Assembly: GCA_910584945.1 (NCBI GenBank)
Contig: CAJUDY010000018.1
Coordinates: forward strand, 6,509 to 70,508
Length of the DNA: 64,000 nt
Origin: an uncultured Lachnospiraceae bacterium
GTDB taxonomy: Bacteria > Bacillota > Clostridia > Lachnospirales > Lachnospiraceae
Reading direction: 5' to 3'
The notes beneath the pieces were generated by a model. That model was not told where the DNA came from and searched no databases. It was given only the letters and a program-made list of their open reading frames with translations. The position numbers were made by a program, and so were the translations under genes. Below are positions 27,513 through 36,484 of the stretch, in pieces. The first letter of the stretch is position 1. Each line of letters opens with the position of its first letter.

Positions 27513-28781
27513 TCAATCATATTCGGAAGAGTTCAGAATCTTTTGAAATTCCTCAAAAGTAATCTCATTATTCTTTGCCCGCTCCAATGCTTTTTTCGCC
27601 ATGGAGGACCATTTCTTGAAGTTCTTTTCCGAGGACGGCTTGTTTTTCAGATTGCGCTGCTTCTTGGTATTGTGCTTTTTGTAGGCTTTTCGGTAGTACT
27701 GAGTTAGCTCGTCGGATTTTAACTTTTTCTCGTGGTAGAGCTCCCGGCAGCTTTTATTCTTCTCCCATATGCGTGAACAATAGATCTCATCGCTGCGGTT
27801 GTAGGGAGAGAAGTAGCGGTTGCAGTAGCGGCAGCGCCTTACATGGATATTCTTGGATACCAGTGTGAAAAAGGAGTAGATACAGGCGGTGTAGACGTCC
27901 TCGATGGTCTGGATGTTCAGATTCAACGTCAGTTCTACTTCTTTTTTCTGTACTTTCTGCAGATATTTAGAGTATGCTTTCCGTGAATCTGCGTTTTGAA
28001 ACAGATGAAAATAATCTTTGGACGAAAAGGTCCGCTGGTATAACTGATCGATGGGGCTGATGGGCTGGGACAGATGCTCCAGCGTCTCTCCTGGAATGAT
28101 GGATTCCTTTTCCGACAGGTTCAGAAAGACTTTCATAGAGTCGTTCAGCAGAAAGCTGGTGTCAAATAAGGTCTGATAGAGATACGTACGCTTGTTCGGA
28201 TGCATCTCTGCCTGTTCGGGAAAGGCCGAGTTGTCCAGACAGAAGGCGACGGCGTTGTTCATGGATGTAATAAAAGAGCTGATAATGTCGAAGAGGCGGA
28301 TCTCCTCCAGGATCGCTTTTCTCGTCAGGTCCCAGTAGAGGCGCATCTTCTCCAGGCGGGTCTCTTCCCCGACCGACGCGGAATCCAGCAGATATTCCTT
28401 GGTAGCATAAAAGATATACCAGCGGTGGTAGAAGAGAACCTGGCTGTTGAACACGACGGATTTCCAGATAATATCCGTGTCGGCCAGTTCCTGATAGATG
28501 TCGTGGATGAAGTCCAGATAGTACTGAATCTTATCAAAGTCCTGGCAGTCTCTGGTGAGATAATCGTCGATGCGGTGATAGTGGCTGCAGATTTTTTGGA
28601 ATGTTGTTTTGTTGGATTCCAGAAAATCCAGCAGGTGCTGTCCAAGAGAAGTTTCCGTCTGTTCCGTACACAGGTAGTCTTTGGAATCCGTTCTGGTCTG
28701 TCGAAAATAGTTGAAATATTCCCGGTTGGATTCCAGCAGAATCCGCAGTTTTCCAAAGGTTTTCTTGCGATCTGTAAGCAT
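27513..28781 (-). CDS. DUF6076-like protein with C-terminal zinc-binding CxxC...C cluster
   Basis: 422 residues from ATG 28781, chosen because GAAGGAGG precedes it; an upstream in-frame ATG at 28889 has no ribosome site. No membrane segment. The N-terminal three quarters is helical and unrecognised; near the C-terminus RRCRYCNRYFSPYN followed by YCSR and, further on, SCRE forms a probable zinc ribbon, then a strongly basic Lys-rich tail. This resembles the DUF6076 group, function unknown; nucleic-acid binding is a guess from the zinc cluster and charge. First gene of a two-gene operon with gerA-like, 35 bases apart. Confidence 0.7.
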   Translation of the reverse strand: MLTDRKKTFGKLRILLESNREYFNYFRQTRTDSKDYLCTEQTETSLGQHLLDFLESNKTTFQKICSHYHRIDDYLTRDCQDFDKIQYYLDFIHDIYQELADTDIIWKSVVFNSQVLFYHRWYIFYATKEYLLDSASVGEETRLEKMRLYWDLTRKAILEEIRLFDIISSFITSMNNAVAFCLDNSAFPEQAEMHPNKRTYLYQTLFDTSFLLNDSMKVFLNLSEKESIIPGETLEHLSQPISPIDQLYQRTFSSKDYFHLFQNADSRKAYSKYLQKVQKKEVELTLNLNIQTIEDVYTACIYSFFTLVSKNIHVRRCRYCNRYFSPYNRSDEIYCSRIWEKNKSCRELYHEKKLKSDELTQYYRKAYKKHNTKKQRNLKNKPSSEKNFKKWSSMAKKALERAKNNEITFEEFQKILNSSEYD

Positions 28782-28871
28782 ACGCCCGCCTCCTTCTGTG
28801 TTGACAAAGCCTAAATTATTTATCCATAATCCACAAAATGAATCCGTAAAAGATTGATTATTTGTGTAAGT

Positions 28872-28899
28872 TATATATAATAGGGGCAAGATATCTCAA
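28872..28899 (-). promoter_or_regulatory. Putative promoter of the DUF6076-gerA operon
   Basis: On the minus strand TTGAGA (28899-28894), 16-base spacer, TATATA (28877-28872), about 90 bases before the start codon. Confidence 0.4.
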
Positions 28900-29059
28900 A
28901 AAGTTTTTAAGTCCATAATCAGTATAACACTTTTTGTGGCAAAATTACAGGACCTGTAGAAACAAAATCGAAACCGTGAAAATGCGTTACTTTTCAGAAC
29001 CATGCCGCCGGACGCCCAATGCAGACAGATAATCCTTACAGACCCCGCTTGCGCTTAGT

Positions 29060-29117
29060 GAGAGGACGCAGCGGTACTAAGGGTGCAAAGGACGCACCCT
29101 AAGGACCGGCGCCTCTC
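29060..29117. repeat. Nested inverted-repeat element upstream of gdh
   Basis: The 28782-29216 gap contains no gene apart from this structure and the promoter above. CTAAGGGTGC and GCACCCTAAG form an inner stem around AAAGGAC; outer GAGAGG (29060-29065) pairs with CCTCTC (29112-29117) with CGGT/ACCG in between. It is GC-rich in an AT-rich spacer and looks like a dispersed intergenic repeat; no T-run follows. Confidence 0.55.
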
Positions 29118-29216
29118 AATGGGGCTTTCAGGAATATCAGTCTGCATCGGGCTGGACATTGGCAGACATGTAAAAAGTAACAAAAAATGTGGAACTAAGA
29201 TAGGAGGGTTAAGGGC

Positions 29217-30359
29217 ATGAAACCTTATGTAGTAATTGAATGGAACGACACCGAGACAGAAGCGAAGGGGTGGCTTTGTATCTTTAATTTTGTGAAAGGA
29301 TATTCCGGAGGCGGTATCCGGATGCATCCGTCGGTGAACAAGGAAGAGGTGATCCGTCTGGCGGAGATTATGGCGTACAAGAGAAACGCCTGTGAGAACG
29401 TCTGCCAGGGCGGCGCGAAGGCCGGTATCGCCTACGACTATAAAGCGCCGAACGCATATGATGTGCTGAAGCGGTTCATCATCGCTATGCGTCCCTATAT
29501 CGATATCGGATTGTCCATGGGCTCGGACCTAGGAACCAAATACGAGGATGTGTATGGGATCTTCGACGAGCTTGGGATGGGCAGGCCCCAGACCAAATCC
29601 ATGAAGAAGAATCCGATTGTGGAGCAGGGACAGAAAAATGTCAGAAAGCTTCTCCAGAGCAAGTACGACGGCTGGCTGGTGAACGATGTGACCACCGGGT
29701 TCGGCGTGGCGGTGTCCGCCGACGAAGGCTGGAAGCAGATTGACGGGACTCCGGGAGCGTCTGTGGTGGTGCAGGGATTCGGATGCGTGGGCTTAAGCTG
29801 CTGCTATCGTCTCCATCAGCTGGGATACAAGATCGTCGGGATTGCGGACGCCAACTGCTTCGTCTATTGCGAGAACGGTCTCGACGTCCCCGGCCTGATC
29901 GCCAATGTGAAGCCCAAAGGGGAGATGGATCAGGATAAATTCGATCCTTCCTGGAAGGTGATGCCCAATACGGCATGGATGGACGTTCCCTGCGATATCC
30001 TGGTTCCCGTGGCGCTGGAGGACGTGATCAACGAAAAGAACGCGGATCAGGTAAAAGCAAAACTGATCTGTGAGGGAGCGAATATCCCGGTGGATTACAA
30101 GGCGGACCCGATCCTTCACAAAAAGGGCATCTGGGATATCCCGGATTTCATCGCCAATGTAGGCGCGGTCCGTTTCTTCTATACGGTGACCTTCGGCGTG
30201 ATCGAGGCGACGCCGGAATCCGTGATCCAGGACATCGAAGACCTGTGCCGCAGAAATGTCAGCAAACTGTTTGAGAAATCCAGAGAGACCGGAAGATTCC
30301 AGAGAGAACTGGCATTCGAGATTTTTGAGCCGTCCATCCAGGACGAGCCGGAGTGCTGA
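29217..30359 (+). CDS. Glu/Leu/Phe/Val dehydrogenase family protein
   Basis: 380 residues, about 40 shorter than standard glutamate dehydrogenase. The substrate-binding part shows GGIRMHPSVNKEE, a lysine in GGAKAGIAYD, and the NAD(P) domain VVVQGFGCVGLSCC near residue 183. Such enzymes oxidatively deaminate glutamate or hydrophobic amino acids to 2-oxoacids. Next to it are the 2-oxoacid:ferredoxin oxidoreductase genes, so it probably supplies (or consumes) their 2-oxoacid; substrate identity is not decided. AGGAGGG ribosome site at 29202-29208. Confidence 0.88.
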   Translation: MKPYVVIEWNDTETEAKGWLCIFNFVKGYSGGGIRMHPSVNKEEVIRLAEIMAYKRNACENVCQGGAKAGIAYDYKAPNAYDVLKRFIIAMRPYIDIGLSMGSDLGTKYEDVYGIFDELGMGRPQTKSMKKNPIVEQGQKNVRKLLQSKYDGWLVNDVTTGFGVAVSADEGWKQIDGTPGASVVVQGFGCVGLSCCYRLHQLGYKIVGIADANCFVYCENGLDVPGLIANVKPKGEMDQDKFDPSWKVMPNTAWMDVPCDILVPVALEDVINEKNADQVKAKLICEGANIPVDYKADPILHKKGIWDIPDFIANVGAVRFFYTVTFGVIEATPESVIQDIEDLCRRNVSKLFEKSRETGRFQRELAFEIFEPSIQDEPEC

Positions 30360-30378
30360 CCTGTCAATCAGAAAAAAA

Positions 30379-30405
30379 CCGGCGGCTCCCATAAAAAGCC
30401 GCCGG
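30379..30405. terminator. GC-rich hairpin between dehydrogenase and ferredoxin-subunit genes
   Basis: CCGGCGGCT (30379-30387) and AGCCGCCGG (30397-30405) form a perfect 9-base stem. No T-run follows on the plus strand, so it may be an mRNA stabiliser or partial terminator rather than a full stop. Confidence 0.5.
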
Positions 30406-30424
30406 AAATTCAGGGGGAATTCAT

Positions 30425-30622
30425 ATGCTGTTCATAGAAAAAACAAAATGCAAGGCATGCGGGTACTGCGTGGCCGCATGTCCCAAAGAAGCCCTGTTCT
30501 GGGGTGACGAAGTGAATGAAAAAGGCTATAAGGCAGTCGCTGTGGACCTGGAGAAATGTGTGGAATGCGGCACCTGCTATACGGTCTGCCCGGATACGGT
30601 ATTCACCATAAAGGAGGCGTAG
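30425..30622 (+). CDS. 2-oxoacid:ferredoxin oxidoreductase, ferredoxin (delta) subunit
   Basis: 65 residues with two CxxCxxCxxxC clusters (CKACGYCVAACP and CVECGTCYTVCP). It passes electrons from the catalytic subunits to free ferredoxin. Located first in the four-gene oxidoreductase operon, 4 bases before the alpha subunit. Confidence 0.92.
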   Translation: MLFIEKTKCKACGYCVAACPKEALFWGDEVNEKGYKAVAVDLEKCVECGTCYTVCPDTVFTIKEA

Positions 30623-30626
30623 GAAG

Positions 30627-31697
30627 ATGAAAAAGTTGATGAAAGGCAATAACGCGCTGGCGGAAGCGGCGATCCTGGCAGGCTGCCGTTTCTTCGCGGG
30701 CTATCCGATTACACCCCAGACGGAGATTCTGGAGTATCTGGCCAAAAATCTTCCGGAGCGCGGCGGACATTTTGTCCAGACCGAGTCCGAGCTGGCAGGC
30801 ATCAATATGATCGTGGGAGCGGCGGCCACCGGTTTCCGGGCTATGACCAGTTCTGCGGGTCCAGGATTTTCCTTAAAGCAGGAGGGGATCTCCTACCTGT
30901 GCTCCATGGAGCTGCCGGCGGTCATCGTGGACGTCATGCGCTACGGCATCGGCCTTGGAAATATCGTCCTCGGACAGGGAGACTACTTCCAGGCGGTCAA
31001 GGGCGGCGGCCACGGCGGCTATAAGGTGCCGGTCTATGCGCCCTCTTCGGTGCAGGAGAATGTGGACTATATCACTCTGGCCTTCGACACGGCGGAGGCG
31101 TACCGGACGCCGGTGCTTCTTTTAAGCGACGGCGCCATCGGCCAGATGGCGGAGTCCGTGGAGCTTCCGGAGGCGAAGGAGCATGATCCTGACAAGTACG
31201 ACTGGACGCTGAAGGGAAGAGACGCGGCTCATCCCACCGGCCGGAAGATGACAGACCGGATTTATTATGATTTTAAATACAATGAATACGATCCCCATAT
31301 TCGGGAGCGTTACGGGAAGATGGAAGAGGAACTTCAAAAGTGGGAGGAGATCGAGCTTGCGGACGCGGAAGTGATCCTGGTCAGCTATGGCATCAGCTCC
31401 CGGGTGTGCAAAGAGGCCGTGAAGCTGGCGAGAAGGAAAGGCTGGAAGGTCGGTATGATCCGACCGATCACTCTGTGGCCTTTCCCGAAAAAAGCCTTTG
31501 AAAAGACCAACCAGACCGCAAAAGCATATCTGTCCGTGGAGATGAACGCGTGCGGACAGATGGTGGAGGATGTGGCGCTCTACGGACGGGGCGTTTCGGT
31601 CTATTCCTATCCGTCCGGCCGGGTGATCGCAGATCCAGAGGTGATCTTACAGAAGATCGCGGGAATATTTGACGGAACAGAAAAGGAGGTATTCTGA
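30627..31697 (+). CDS. vorB: 2-oxoacid:ferredoxin oxidoreductase alpha subunit, VorB type
   Basis: 356 residues. GNNALAEAAILAGCRFFAGYPITPQTEI is cut here to its core GYPITPQ near residue 28; TSSAGPGFSLKQEG and a C-terminal VEMNACGQM region are typical of the VorB/KorA group (3-methyl-2-oxobutanoate or 2-oxoglutarate:ferredoxin oxidoreductase). It forms the substrate side of the complex that oxidatively decarboxylates a 2-oxoacid to an acyl-CoA with reduced ferredoxin. Branched-chain versus other 2-oxoacids cannot be decided from motifs alone. Confidence 0.9.
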   Translation: MKKLMKGNNALAEAAILAGCRFFAGYPITPQTEILEYLAKNLPERGGHFVQTESELAGINMIVGAAATGFRAMTSSAGPGFSLKQEGISYLCSMELPAVIVDVMRYGIGLGNIVLGQGDYFQAVKGGGHGGYKVPVYAPSSVQENVDYITLAFDTAEAYRTPVLLLSDGAIGQMAESVELPEAKEHDPDKYDWTLKGRDAAHPTGRKMTDRIYYDFKYNEYDPHIRERYGKMEEELQKWEEIELADAEVILVSYGISSRVCKEAVKLARRKGWKVGMIRPITLWPFPKKAFEKTNQTAKAYLSVEMNACGQMVEDVALYGRGVSVYSYPSGRVIADPEVILQKIAGIFDGTEKEVF

Positions 31698-31699
31698 TT

Positions 31700-32437
31700 A
31701 TGGCAGCAGAGAGAAAAGCTCCCAGTACCATATACGGCGTGAACAGCTTCTGTCCGGGATGCGGACATGGAATCGTGGTTCGCCTGGTGGCGGAAGTCGT
31801 GGAAGAGATGGGACTGGCGGAGAATACCATCGGCGTACTGGCGGTGGGGTGTTCCTGTCTTACGAACCGCTACCTGGCGCTGGACCTTTTACAGGCGGCC
31901 CACGGACGTGCGGCGGCCTCTGCAGGAGCGATTAAGAGATGCCGTCCGGAAAAGCTGGTCTTCACCTACCAGGGAGACGGCGACGCGGCTTCCATCGGGA
32001 TCGCGGAGACCCTTTATAGCGCTCAGAGAAACGAAGGCTTTACCCAGATCATCGTGAACAACGGAGTCTATGGAATGACCGGCGGTCAGATGTCCCCGAC
32101 CACGCTGGTGGGGCAGAAGACCACCACTTCTGTGAAGGGAAGGGATCCCCAGGTGGCGGGCATGCCCCTTAAGATCTCCGAGCTGATCAGCAACTTCGAC
32201 GTGGCTTATCTGGCGAGGGGCTCCGTACATAACGCAGCAAACATTCGCAAGACGAAAAAATACATTCAGAAAGCCTTTGAGACCCAGATGAATCAGGGCG
32301 GATACACCTGTGTGGAAGTGATTTCCCCGTGTCCGACCAACTGGCATCTGACGCCCATTCAGGCGGTGGACCGGATTGAGAACGAAGTGCTTGCCTACTA
32401 TCCCCTGGGAGAATTTACGAAAGGAGGTGTCCGGTAA
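31700..32437 (+). CDS. 2-oxoacid:ferredoxin oxidoreductase beta subunit (thiamine diphosphate binding)
   Basis: 245 residues. SFCPGCGHGIV near residue 14 and the thiamine diphosphate motif YQGDGDAASIG with VNNGVYGMTGGQMSPTT are diagnostic. It carries the ThDP and probably a [4Fe-4S] cluster. Starts 3 bases after the alpha subunit stop and overlaps the gamma start by one base (TAATG). Confidence 0.93.
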   Translation: MAAERKAPSTIYGVNSFCPGCGHGIVVRLVAEVVEEMGLAENTIGVLAVGCSCLTNRYLALDLLQAAHGRAAASAGAIKRCRPEKLVFTYQGDGDAASIGIAETLYSAQRNEGFTQIIVNNGVYGMTGGQMSPTTLVGQKTTTSVKGRDPQVAGMPLKISELISNFDVAYLARGSVHNAANIRKTKKYIQKAFETQMNQGGYTCVEVISPCPTNWHLTPIQAVDRIENEVLAYYPLGEFTKGGVR

Positions 32438-32976
32438 TGTTGCAGCAGTTTATCTTTGCAGGCTTTGGCGGACAGGGAATCTTGACAGCCGGGCTGCTGC
32501 TGGCCAACACCGCTTCTGTACATGGAAAGGAAGTCATCTGGATGCCGTCCTACGGCTCGGAGATGCGGGGCGGCACGGCCAACTGCAGCGTGAAGATCGA
32601 CGACGAGATGATCTCCAGCCCCTTTATCAAGAAGATTGACTATCTGGTGGTGATGAACAAGCCCTCTCTGGACAAGTTTCTTCCCCAGGTAAAAGAGGGC
32701 GGGACCGTGATCATGGATTCCTCCATCATCACCGACGCGCCCGAGATGCCCGGACTTCATAGGGTCTGTGTACCGGCGAACGAGATCTGCGAGAAGTTAA
32801 AGAATGCAAGAGGCGCCAACATCTGTATGCTGGGAGCCCTGGCAGGCAGCAGCGACCTCTTTACCAAAGAGGAGTATGAGGCAGGTATCAATGATTATTT
32901 TGCCGGAAAGCCTCAGTTCCACGAAGGCAATATGGCGGCGTTCGAGGAGGGTTATCAGTGCGCGAAAGGAGAATAA
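32437..32976 (+). CDS. 2-oxoacid:ferredoxin oxidoreductase gamma subunit
   Basis: 179 residues; FAGFGGQGILTAGLLLA near residue 5 and PSYGSEMRGGTANC near 40 are the family signatures. It completes the delta-alpha-beta-gamma complex. AGGAGGTG ribosome site lies inside the end of the beta-subunit gene. Confidence 0.93.
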   Translation: MLQQFIFAGFGGQGILTAGLLLANTASVHGKEVIWMPSYGSEMRGGTANCSVKIDDEMISSPFIKKIDYLVVMNKPSLDKFLPQVKEGGTVIMDSSIITDAPEMPGLHRVCVPANEICEKLKNARGANICMLGALAGSSDLFTKEEYEAGINDYFAGKPQFHEGNMAAFEEGYQCAKGE

Positions 32977-32981
32977 GCCAG

Positions 32982-35057
32982 ATGGATTTGAAGAAATTAC
33001 TCCGGCCCTCCAGCATCGCGGTGATCGGCGCCAACGATAAAAATGGTTTTGGAAAGTCCACCTGTATGAACCTTCTGTCTTCTCCTTTGAAAGATCATAT
33101 CTATTTTGTGAATCCTAAGAGAGAAGAGTTGTTCGGGAAGAAATGCTATCCGAACATCCGGGAACTTCCGGAAACCATCGACATGTGCATCGTCATCCTG
33201 AATAAAAAGCTGGTATCAGGCGCTCTCGAGGAAGCGGCTTCCGTGGGCTGCAAGACCGCAGTCGTATATGCCAGCGGTTATGGAGAGACCGGCGACAAAG
33301 AGGCGGAGCAGGAACTGAGAGACTTGTGCAGAAAGCATGATCTGGCGGTCATGGGTGTCAACTGCGCCGGGTACATCAACAACCTGGATGGGATCTTTGC
33401 CTTCGGCATGCTGGTGAAGAGGGAGGCGGTTCCGGGAAATATTGCGATCATCTCCCAGTCCGGCAAGATCTGCCTGAATATGATGCAGATGGATCATATG
33501 AATTATTCCTATCTGATCTCCAGCGGGAACAGCACCTGCATCCATATCGAGGACTACCTGGAGTATCTGATCGAGGATGACGAGACCAGGGTCATCGGTC
33601 TCTATCTGGAAGGGGTCAAAGATCCTGAGAAATTCACCAGAGTGCTGGCCATGGCGGCGAAAAAGAGAAAGCCCATCGTGATCATGAAGGTGGGGAAGAC
33701 CTCCAAAGGCAGCGCGCTGGCAGCCTCTCATACGGGAAGCCTGTCCGGTTCCGATCAGTCCTTTGACGCGGTCATGAAGAAATTCGGCGTCATCCGGGTG
33801 GACGATATCGAGGAACTGGCGGAGATGTGCCATCTCTTAAGCGTCATCCCCATGCTGCCCCCGTCCACCGGCTTAAGCGCCATGTGCCTCTCCGGAGGAG
33901 AGACTGGGATCTGCGCGGATATGGGAACGCTGATGGGCCTTTCCTATCCGGAATTACAGCCGGAGACGGCGGAGAAGATCCGGGAACTGCTGCCGGGCTA
34001 CGCTACGGTGGCGAACCCTCTGGATATGTCCGCTACCCTGGCCCATGACGGGCCGAGATACGCGGAAGTCATCCAGGCATTCATGGACGATCCTTCCATC
34101 GGCATGATCCTGTGCGGACAGACGATTCTGGAGCACCATGAAGTACAGGACGTGATCTATCCCATGTCCGACGGCATGGTGATGGCGGCGAAGAAGCGGA
34201 AAAAACCGATTGCGGTGATGAGCTTCTTCAATTCCAGCCGGGATAAGACCATCCGCAAAAAGCTGGAGTCCGAGGGCGTACCGATCCTTCCGGCTACGGG
34301 AGGCGGTTTTAAGCTTCTGAAATATCTGATGGACTTTGTGGCTTATGTGCCGGAGGATCACACTCTTAAGCTCGCCATTCCGGAATCTTCCGGAGGAGAG
34401 ACGAAAGCGCTCAGCGAACGGGAAAGCAAGCTGGAGCTGAAAAAGTACGGAGTGGACGTCCCCGCAGAATATGTGGTGTCGGATAAAGCGAAGCTGAAGG
34501 AACTGAAGCTTACCTGGCCGGTAGCTGCAAAGATCGAATCCCCGGATATCCTGCACAAAAGCGACGTGGGCGGCGTGAAGCTGAATATCCGGAATCTGGA
34601 AGAGCTGGAAGCGGCTTTTGATGAGGTTGTAACGAATGCAAAAACCCACTGTCCGGACGCCAGAATCAACGGTGTTCTGGTAAGCCGCATGCTTCCGCCC
34701 GGAAGAGAATTCATCATCGGCGTGAACAATGATCCCCAGTTCGGCCCCATGGTCCTGTGCGGCCTGGGCGGCGTCTTCGTGGAAGTGTTCAAAGACGTCA
34801 GTCTCTATCCGGCGCCTTTAAATAGGAAGGAAGCGCTCCAGATGATCCGTTCACTGAAAGGATATAAGCTTCTGACCGCCTATCGGGGACAGAAGGAGGG
34901 AGACGTGGAGGCGCTGGCAGACATGATCGTGCAGATCGCGGACTATGCGGCAAAGAACAAAGACACTCTGGCGGAGCTGGATCTCAATCCAGTGTTCGTA
35001 TATCCAAAGGGGGAGGGCGTCGCCATGGCGGACGCTCTGGTCGTAAAGAAAATATAG
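32982..35057 (+). CDS. Acetate/acyl-CoA ligase (ADP-forming), fused alpha-beta
   Basis: 691 residues from ATG 32982 (AAAGGAG upstream; GTG 32958 lies inside the previous gene without a site). Domains in order: CoA-binding Rossmann (SSIAVIGANDKNGFGKS), succinyl-CoA-synthetase-like flavodoxin domains with the phospho-histidine region ASHTGSLSGS near residue 252, then ATP-grasp (HKSDVGGVKLNI; GREFIIGVNNDPQFGPM). It converts acyl-CoA plus ADP and phosphate to the free acid plus ATP. Placed 5 bases after the oxidoreductase operon, it would harvest ATP from the acyl-CoA made there. Confidence 0.92.
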   Translation: MDLKKLLRPSSIAVIGANDKNGFGKSTCMNLLSSPLKDHIYFVNPKREELFGKKCYPNIRELPETIDMCIVILNKKLVSGALEEAASVGCKTAVVYASGYGETGDKEAEQELRDLCRKHDLAVMGVNCAGYINNLDGIFAFGMLVKREAVPGNIAIISQSGKICLNMMQMDHMNYSYLISSGNSTCIHIEDYLEYLIEDDETRVIGLYLEGVKDPEKFTRVLAMAAKKRKPIVIMKVGKTSKGSALAASHTGSLSGSDQSFDAVMKKFGVIRVDDIEELAEMCHLLSVIPMLPPSTGLSAMCLSGGETGICADMGTLMGLSYPELQPETAEKIRELLPGYATVANPLDMSATLAHDGPRYAEVIQAFMDDPSIGMILCGQTILEHHEVQDVIYPMSDGMVMAAKKRKKPIAVMSFFNSSRDKTIRKKLESEGVPILPATGGGFKLLKYLMDFVAYVPEDHTLKLAIPESSGGETKALSERESKLELKKYGVDVPAEYVVSDKAKLKELKLTWPVAAKIESPDILHKSDVGGVKLNIRNLEELEAAFDEVVTNAKTHCPDARINGVLVSRMLPPGREFIIGVNNDPQFGPMVLCGLGGVFVEVFKDVSLYPAPLNRKEALQMIRSLKGYKLLTAYRGQKEGDVEALADMIVQIADYAAKNKDTLAELDLNPVFVYPKGEGVAMADALVVKKI

Positions 35058-35075
35058 GGTATTTATAACAAAACA

Positions 35076-35166
35076 GCATCTGCCCGACCGGAGCCCCGGA
35101 AGGATTTTACGGAACGAAGTGAGGGAAAATGCTTCCAGACGCTGGGGCGAAGAGAGCGGCGGATGC
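35076..35166. repeat. Long cruciform-like element between acyl-CoA ligase and MFS genes
   Basis: Three nested stems: GCATCTGCC / GGCGGATGC (one G-U), GAGCCCC / GGGGC, and GGAAGGATTTT / AAAATGCTTCC, with GGAACGAAGTGAG in the loop. It fills most of the 131-base spacer. No T-run; it may be a dispersed repeat or an mRNA-processing structure. Confidence 0.55.
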
Positions 35167-35188
35167 GGAACTTTAATAGGAGGGAATT

Positions 35189-36439
35189 ATGGAACAAAAC
35201 AGAGCGAACAACAAAGCTGGAAAATGGATTGGATTTATTGTTCTGACGATTGCAGCCGGCCTGATCTACCGGGTGCCCTATCTGAAGACCGTATTCTATG
35301 ATCCGCTGGTCGAAGAGTTCGGTCTCAGTAATACGGATGTGGGCAAGATCATGAGTGCTTATTCTCTGACCAAGACGGCGATCTATATCCCGGGCGGTAT
35401 CCTGGCGGACCGGTTTGACAACCGCAAGATGCTTCTGGCATCCACCGCCCTTCTGGCAGCCTGTACCTTCTGGTATGCCACGATTCCGTCTCTGGGCGTC
35501 CTGTTGCTCATTCATGTGCTGCTCGCGTTTTCCAACGTGGTATTCTGGGTATCCTTTGTAAAGGCGATCCGTATGTTCGGGTCTTCCAATGAACAGGGTT
35601 CCGTCTTCGGATACAGCGAAGGCATCCGCGCGGTAGCTGGCCTGATCATCAACTTTGCGGCACTTGGTATCCTGAATCACTTCATGACCAGATCTGACGC
35701 GCCTCTTCGGTATGTGCTGATCTTCTACGGTCTTACCTATGTGGTCCTCGGAGCAGCCATGTGGTTCCTGTTGCCCAAAGAAAGCGCGGAAGAGAAAGCG
35801 ACGGTTACTTCCTTCAAGGAGTACATCGAAGTGCTCAAAGTGCCCGGTGTGTGGCTGGTAGCAGTACTGGTGCTGTGTGCATACAGCTGCCAGATCGCAT
35901 CCGAGTATACGACCACTTATCTGACCACTGTCTTCGGCATGACCGTCGTCATGGCCGGTGTGGTGGCAACCATCCGAAGCTACGGAATCGGAATCTTCAG
36001 TGCGCCGATCATCGGAAAGATTTCCGACAAAGTCGGTTCCTACTCCAAGACCGTCATCGGCTTGTTCATCTGCGAGATCATTCTCGCCCTGATCCTGTTC
36101 TTCATGCCGGGCACCGGCGGAGCACTGATCCCGGCGATCATCACCGTACTGGCCTTTGCGACCGTGATGTACGCGCTGCGGGGCATCTATTACGCGACTA
36201 TGGGAGAAGCGGGAATTCCGCTGGCCCTCACTGGAACCGCGACGGGTATCATTTCTGTCATCGGATACCTGCCGGATTCTTATATGAATGTGATGCTGGG
36301 CAGCTTTATGGACAAAAACCCAGGCGCAGCAGGCTTTAAGTATGTATTTGGCTCCATCATCGTGTTCGCGGTGATCGGAATCGTACTTGCCCTGGTGATC
36401 TGGAAGATCAGCAAGAATGTAGAGCAGGCGGAAGCGTAG
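35189..36439 (+). CDS. Major facilitator superfamily transporter
   Basis: 416 residues with about 12 membrane helices. The loop 2-3 motif GGILADRFDNRKML and its weaker repeat in the second half (GKISDKVGSYSK) identify MFS. TAATAGGAGGG precedes the ATG. Substrate unknown; from its place after the amino-acid oxidation genes it may move an amino acid or the organic acid product. Confidence 0.9.
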   Translation: MEQNRANNKAGKWIGFIVLTIAAGLIYRVPYLKTVFYDPLVEEFGLSNTDVGKIMSAYSLTKTAIYIPGGILADRFDNRKMLLASTALLAACTFWYATIPSLGVLLLIHVLLAFSNVVFWVSFVKAIRMFGSSNEQGSVFGYSEGIRAVAGLIINFAALGILNHFMTRSDAPLRYVLIFYGLTYVVLGAAMWFLLPKESAEEKATVTSFKEYIEVLKVPGVWLVAVLVLCAYSCQIASEYTTTYLTTVFGMTVVMAGVVATIRSYGIGIFSAPIIGKISDKVGSYSKTVIGLFICEIILALILFFMPGTGGALIPAIITVLAFATVMYALRGIYYATMGEAGIPLALTGTATGIISVIGYLPDSYMNVMLGSFMDKNPGAAGFKYVFGSIIVFAVIGIVLALVIWKISKNVEQAEA

Positions 36440-36484
36440 TGATCAAAAGGAATTGTAGAGGATGTCTACCAGGAGGTGTGTAGG

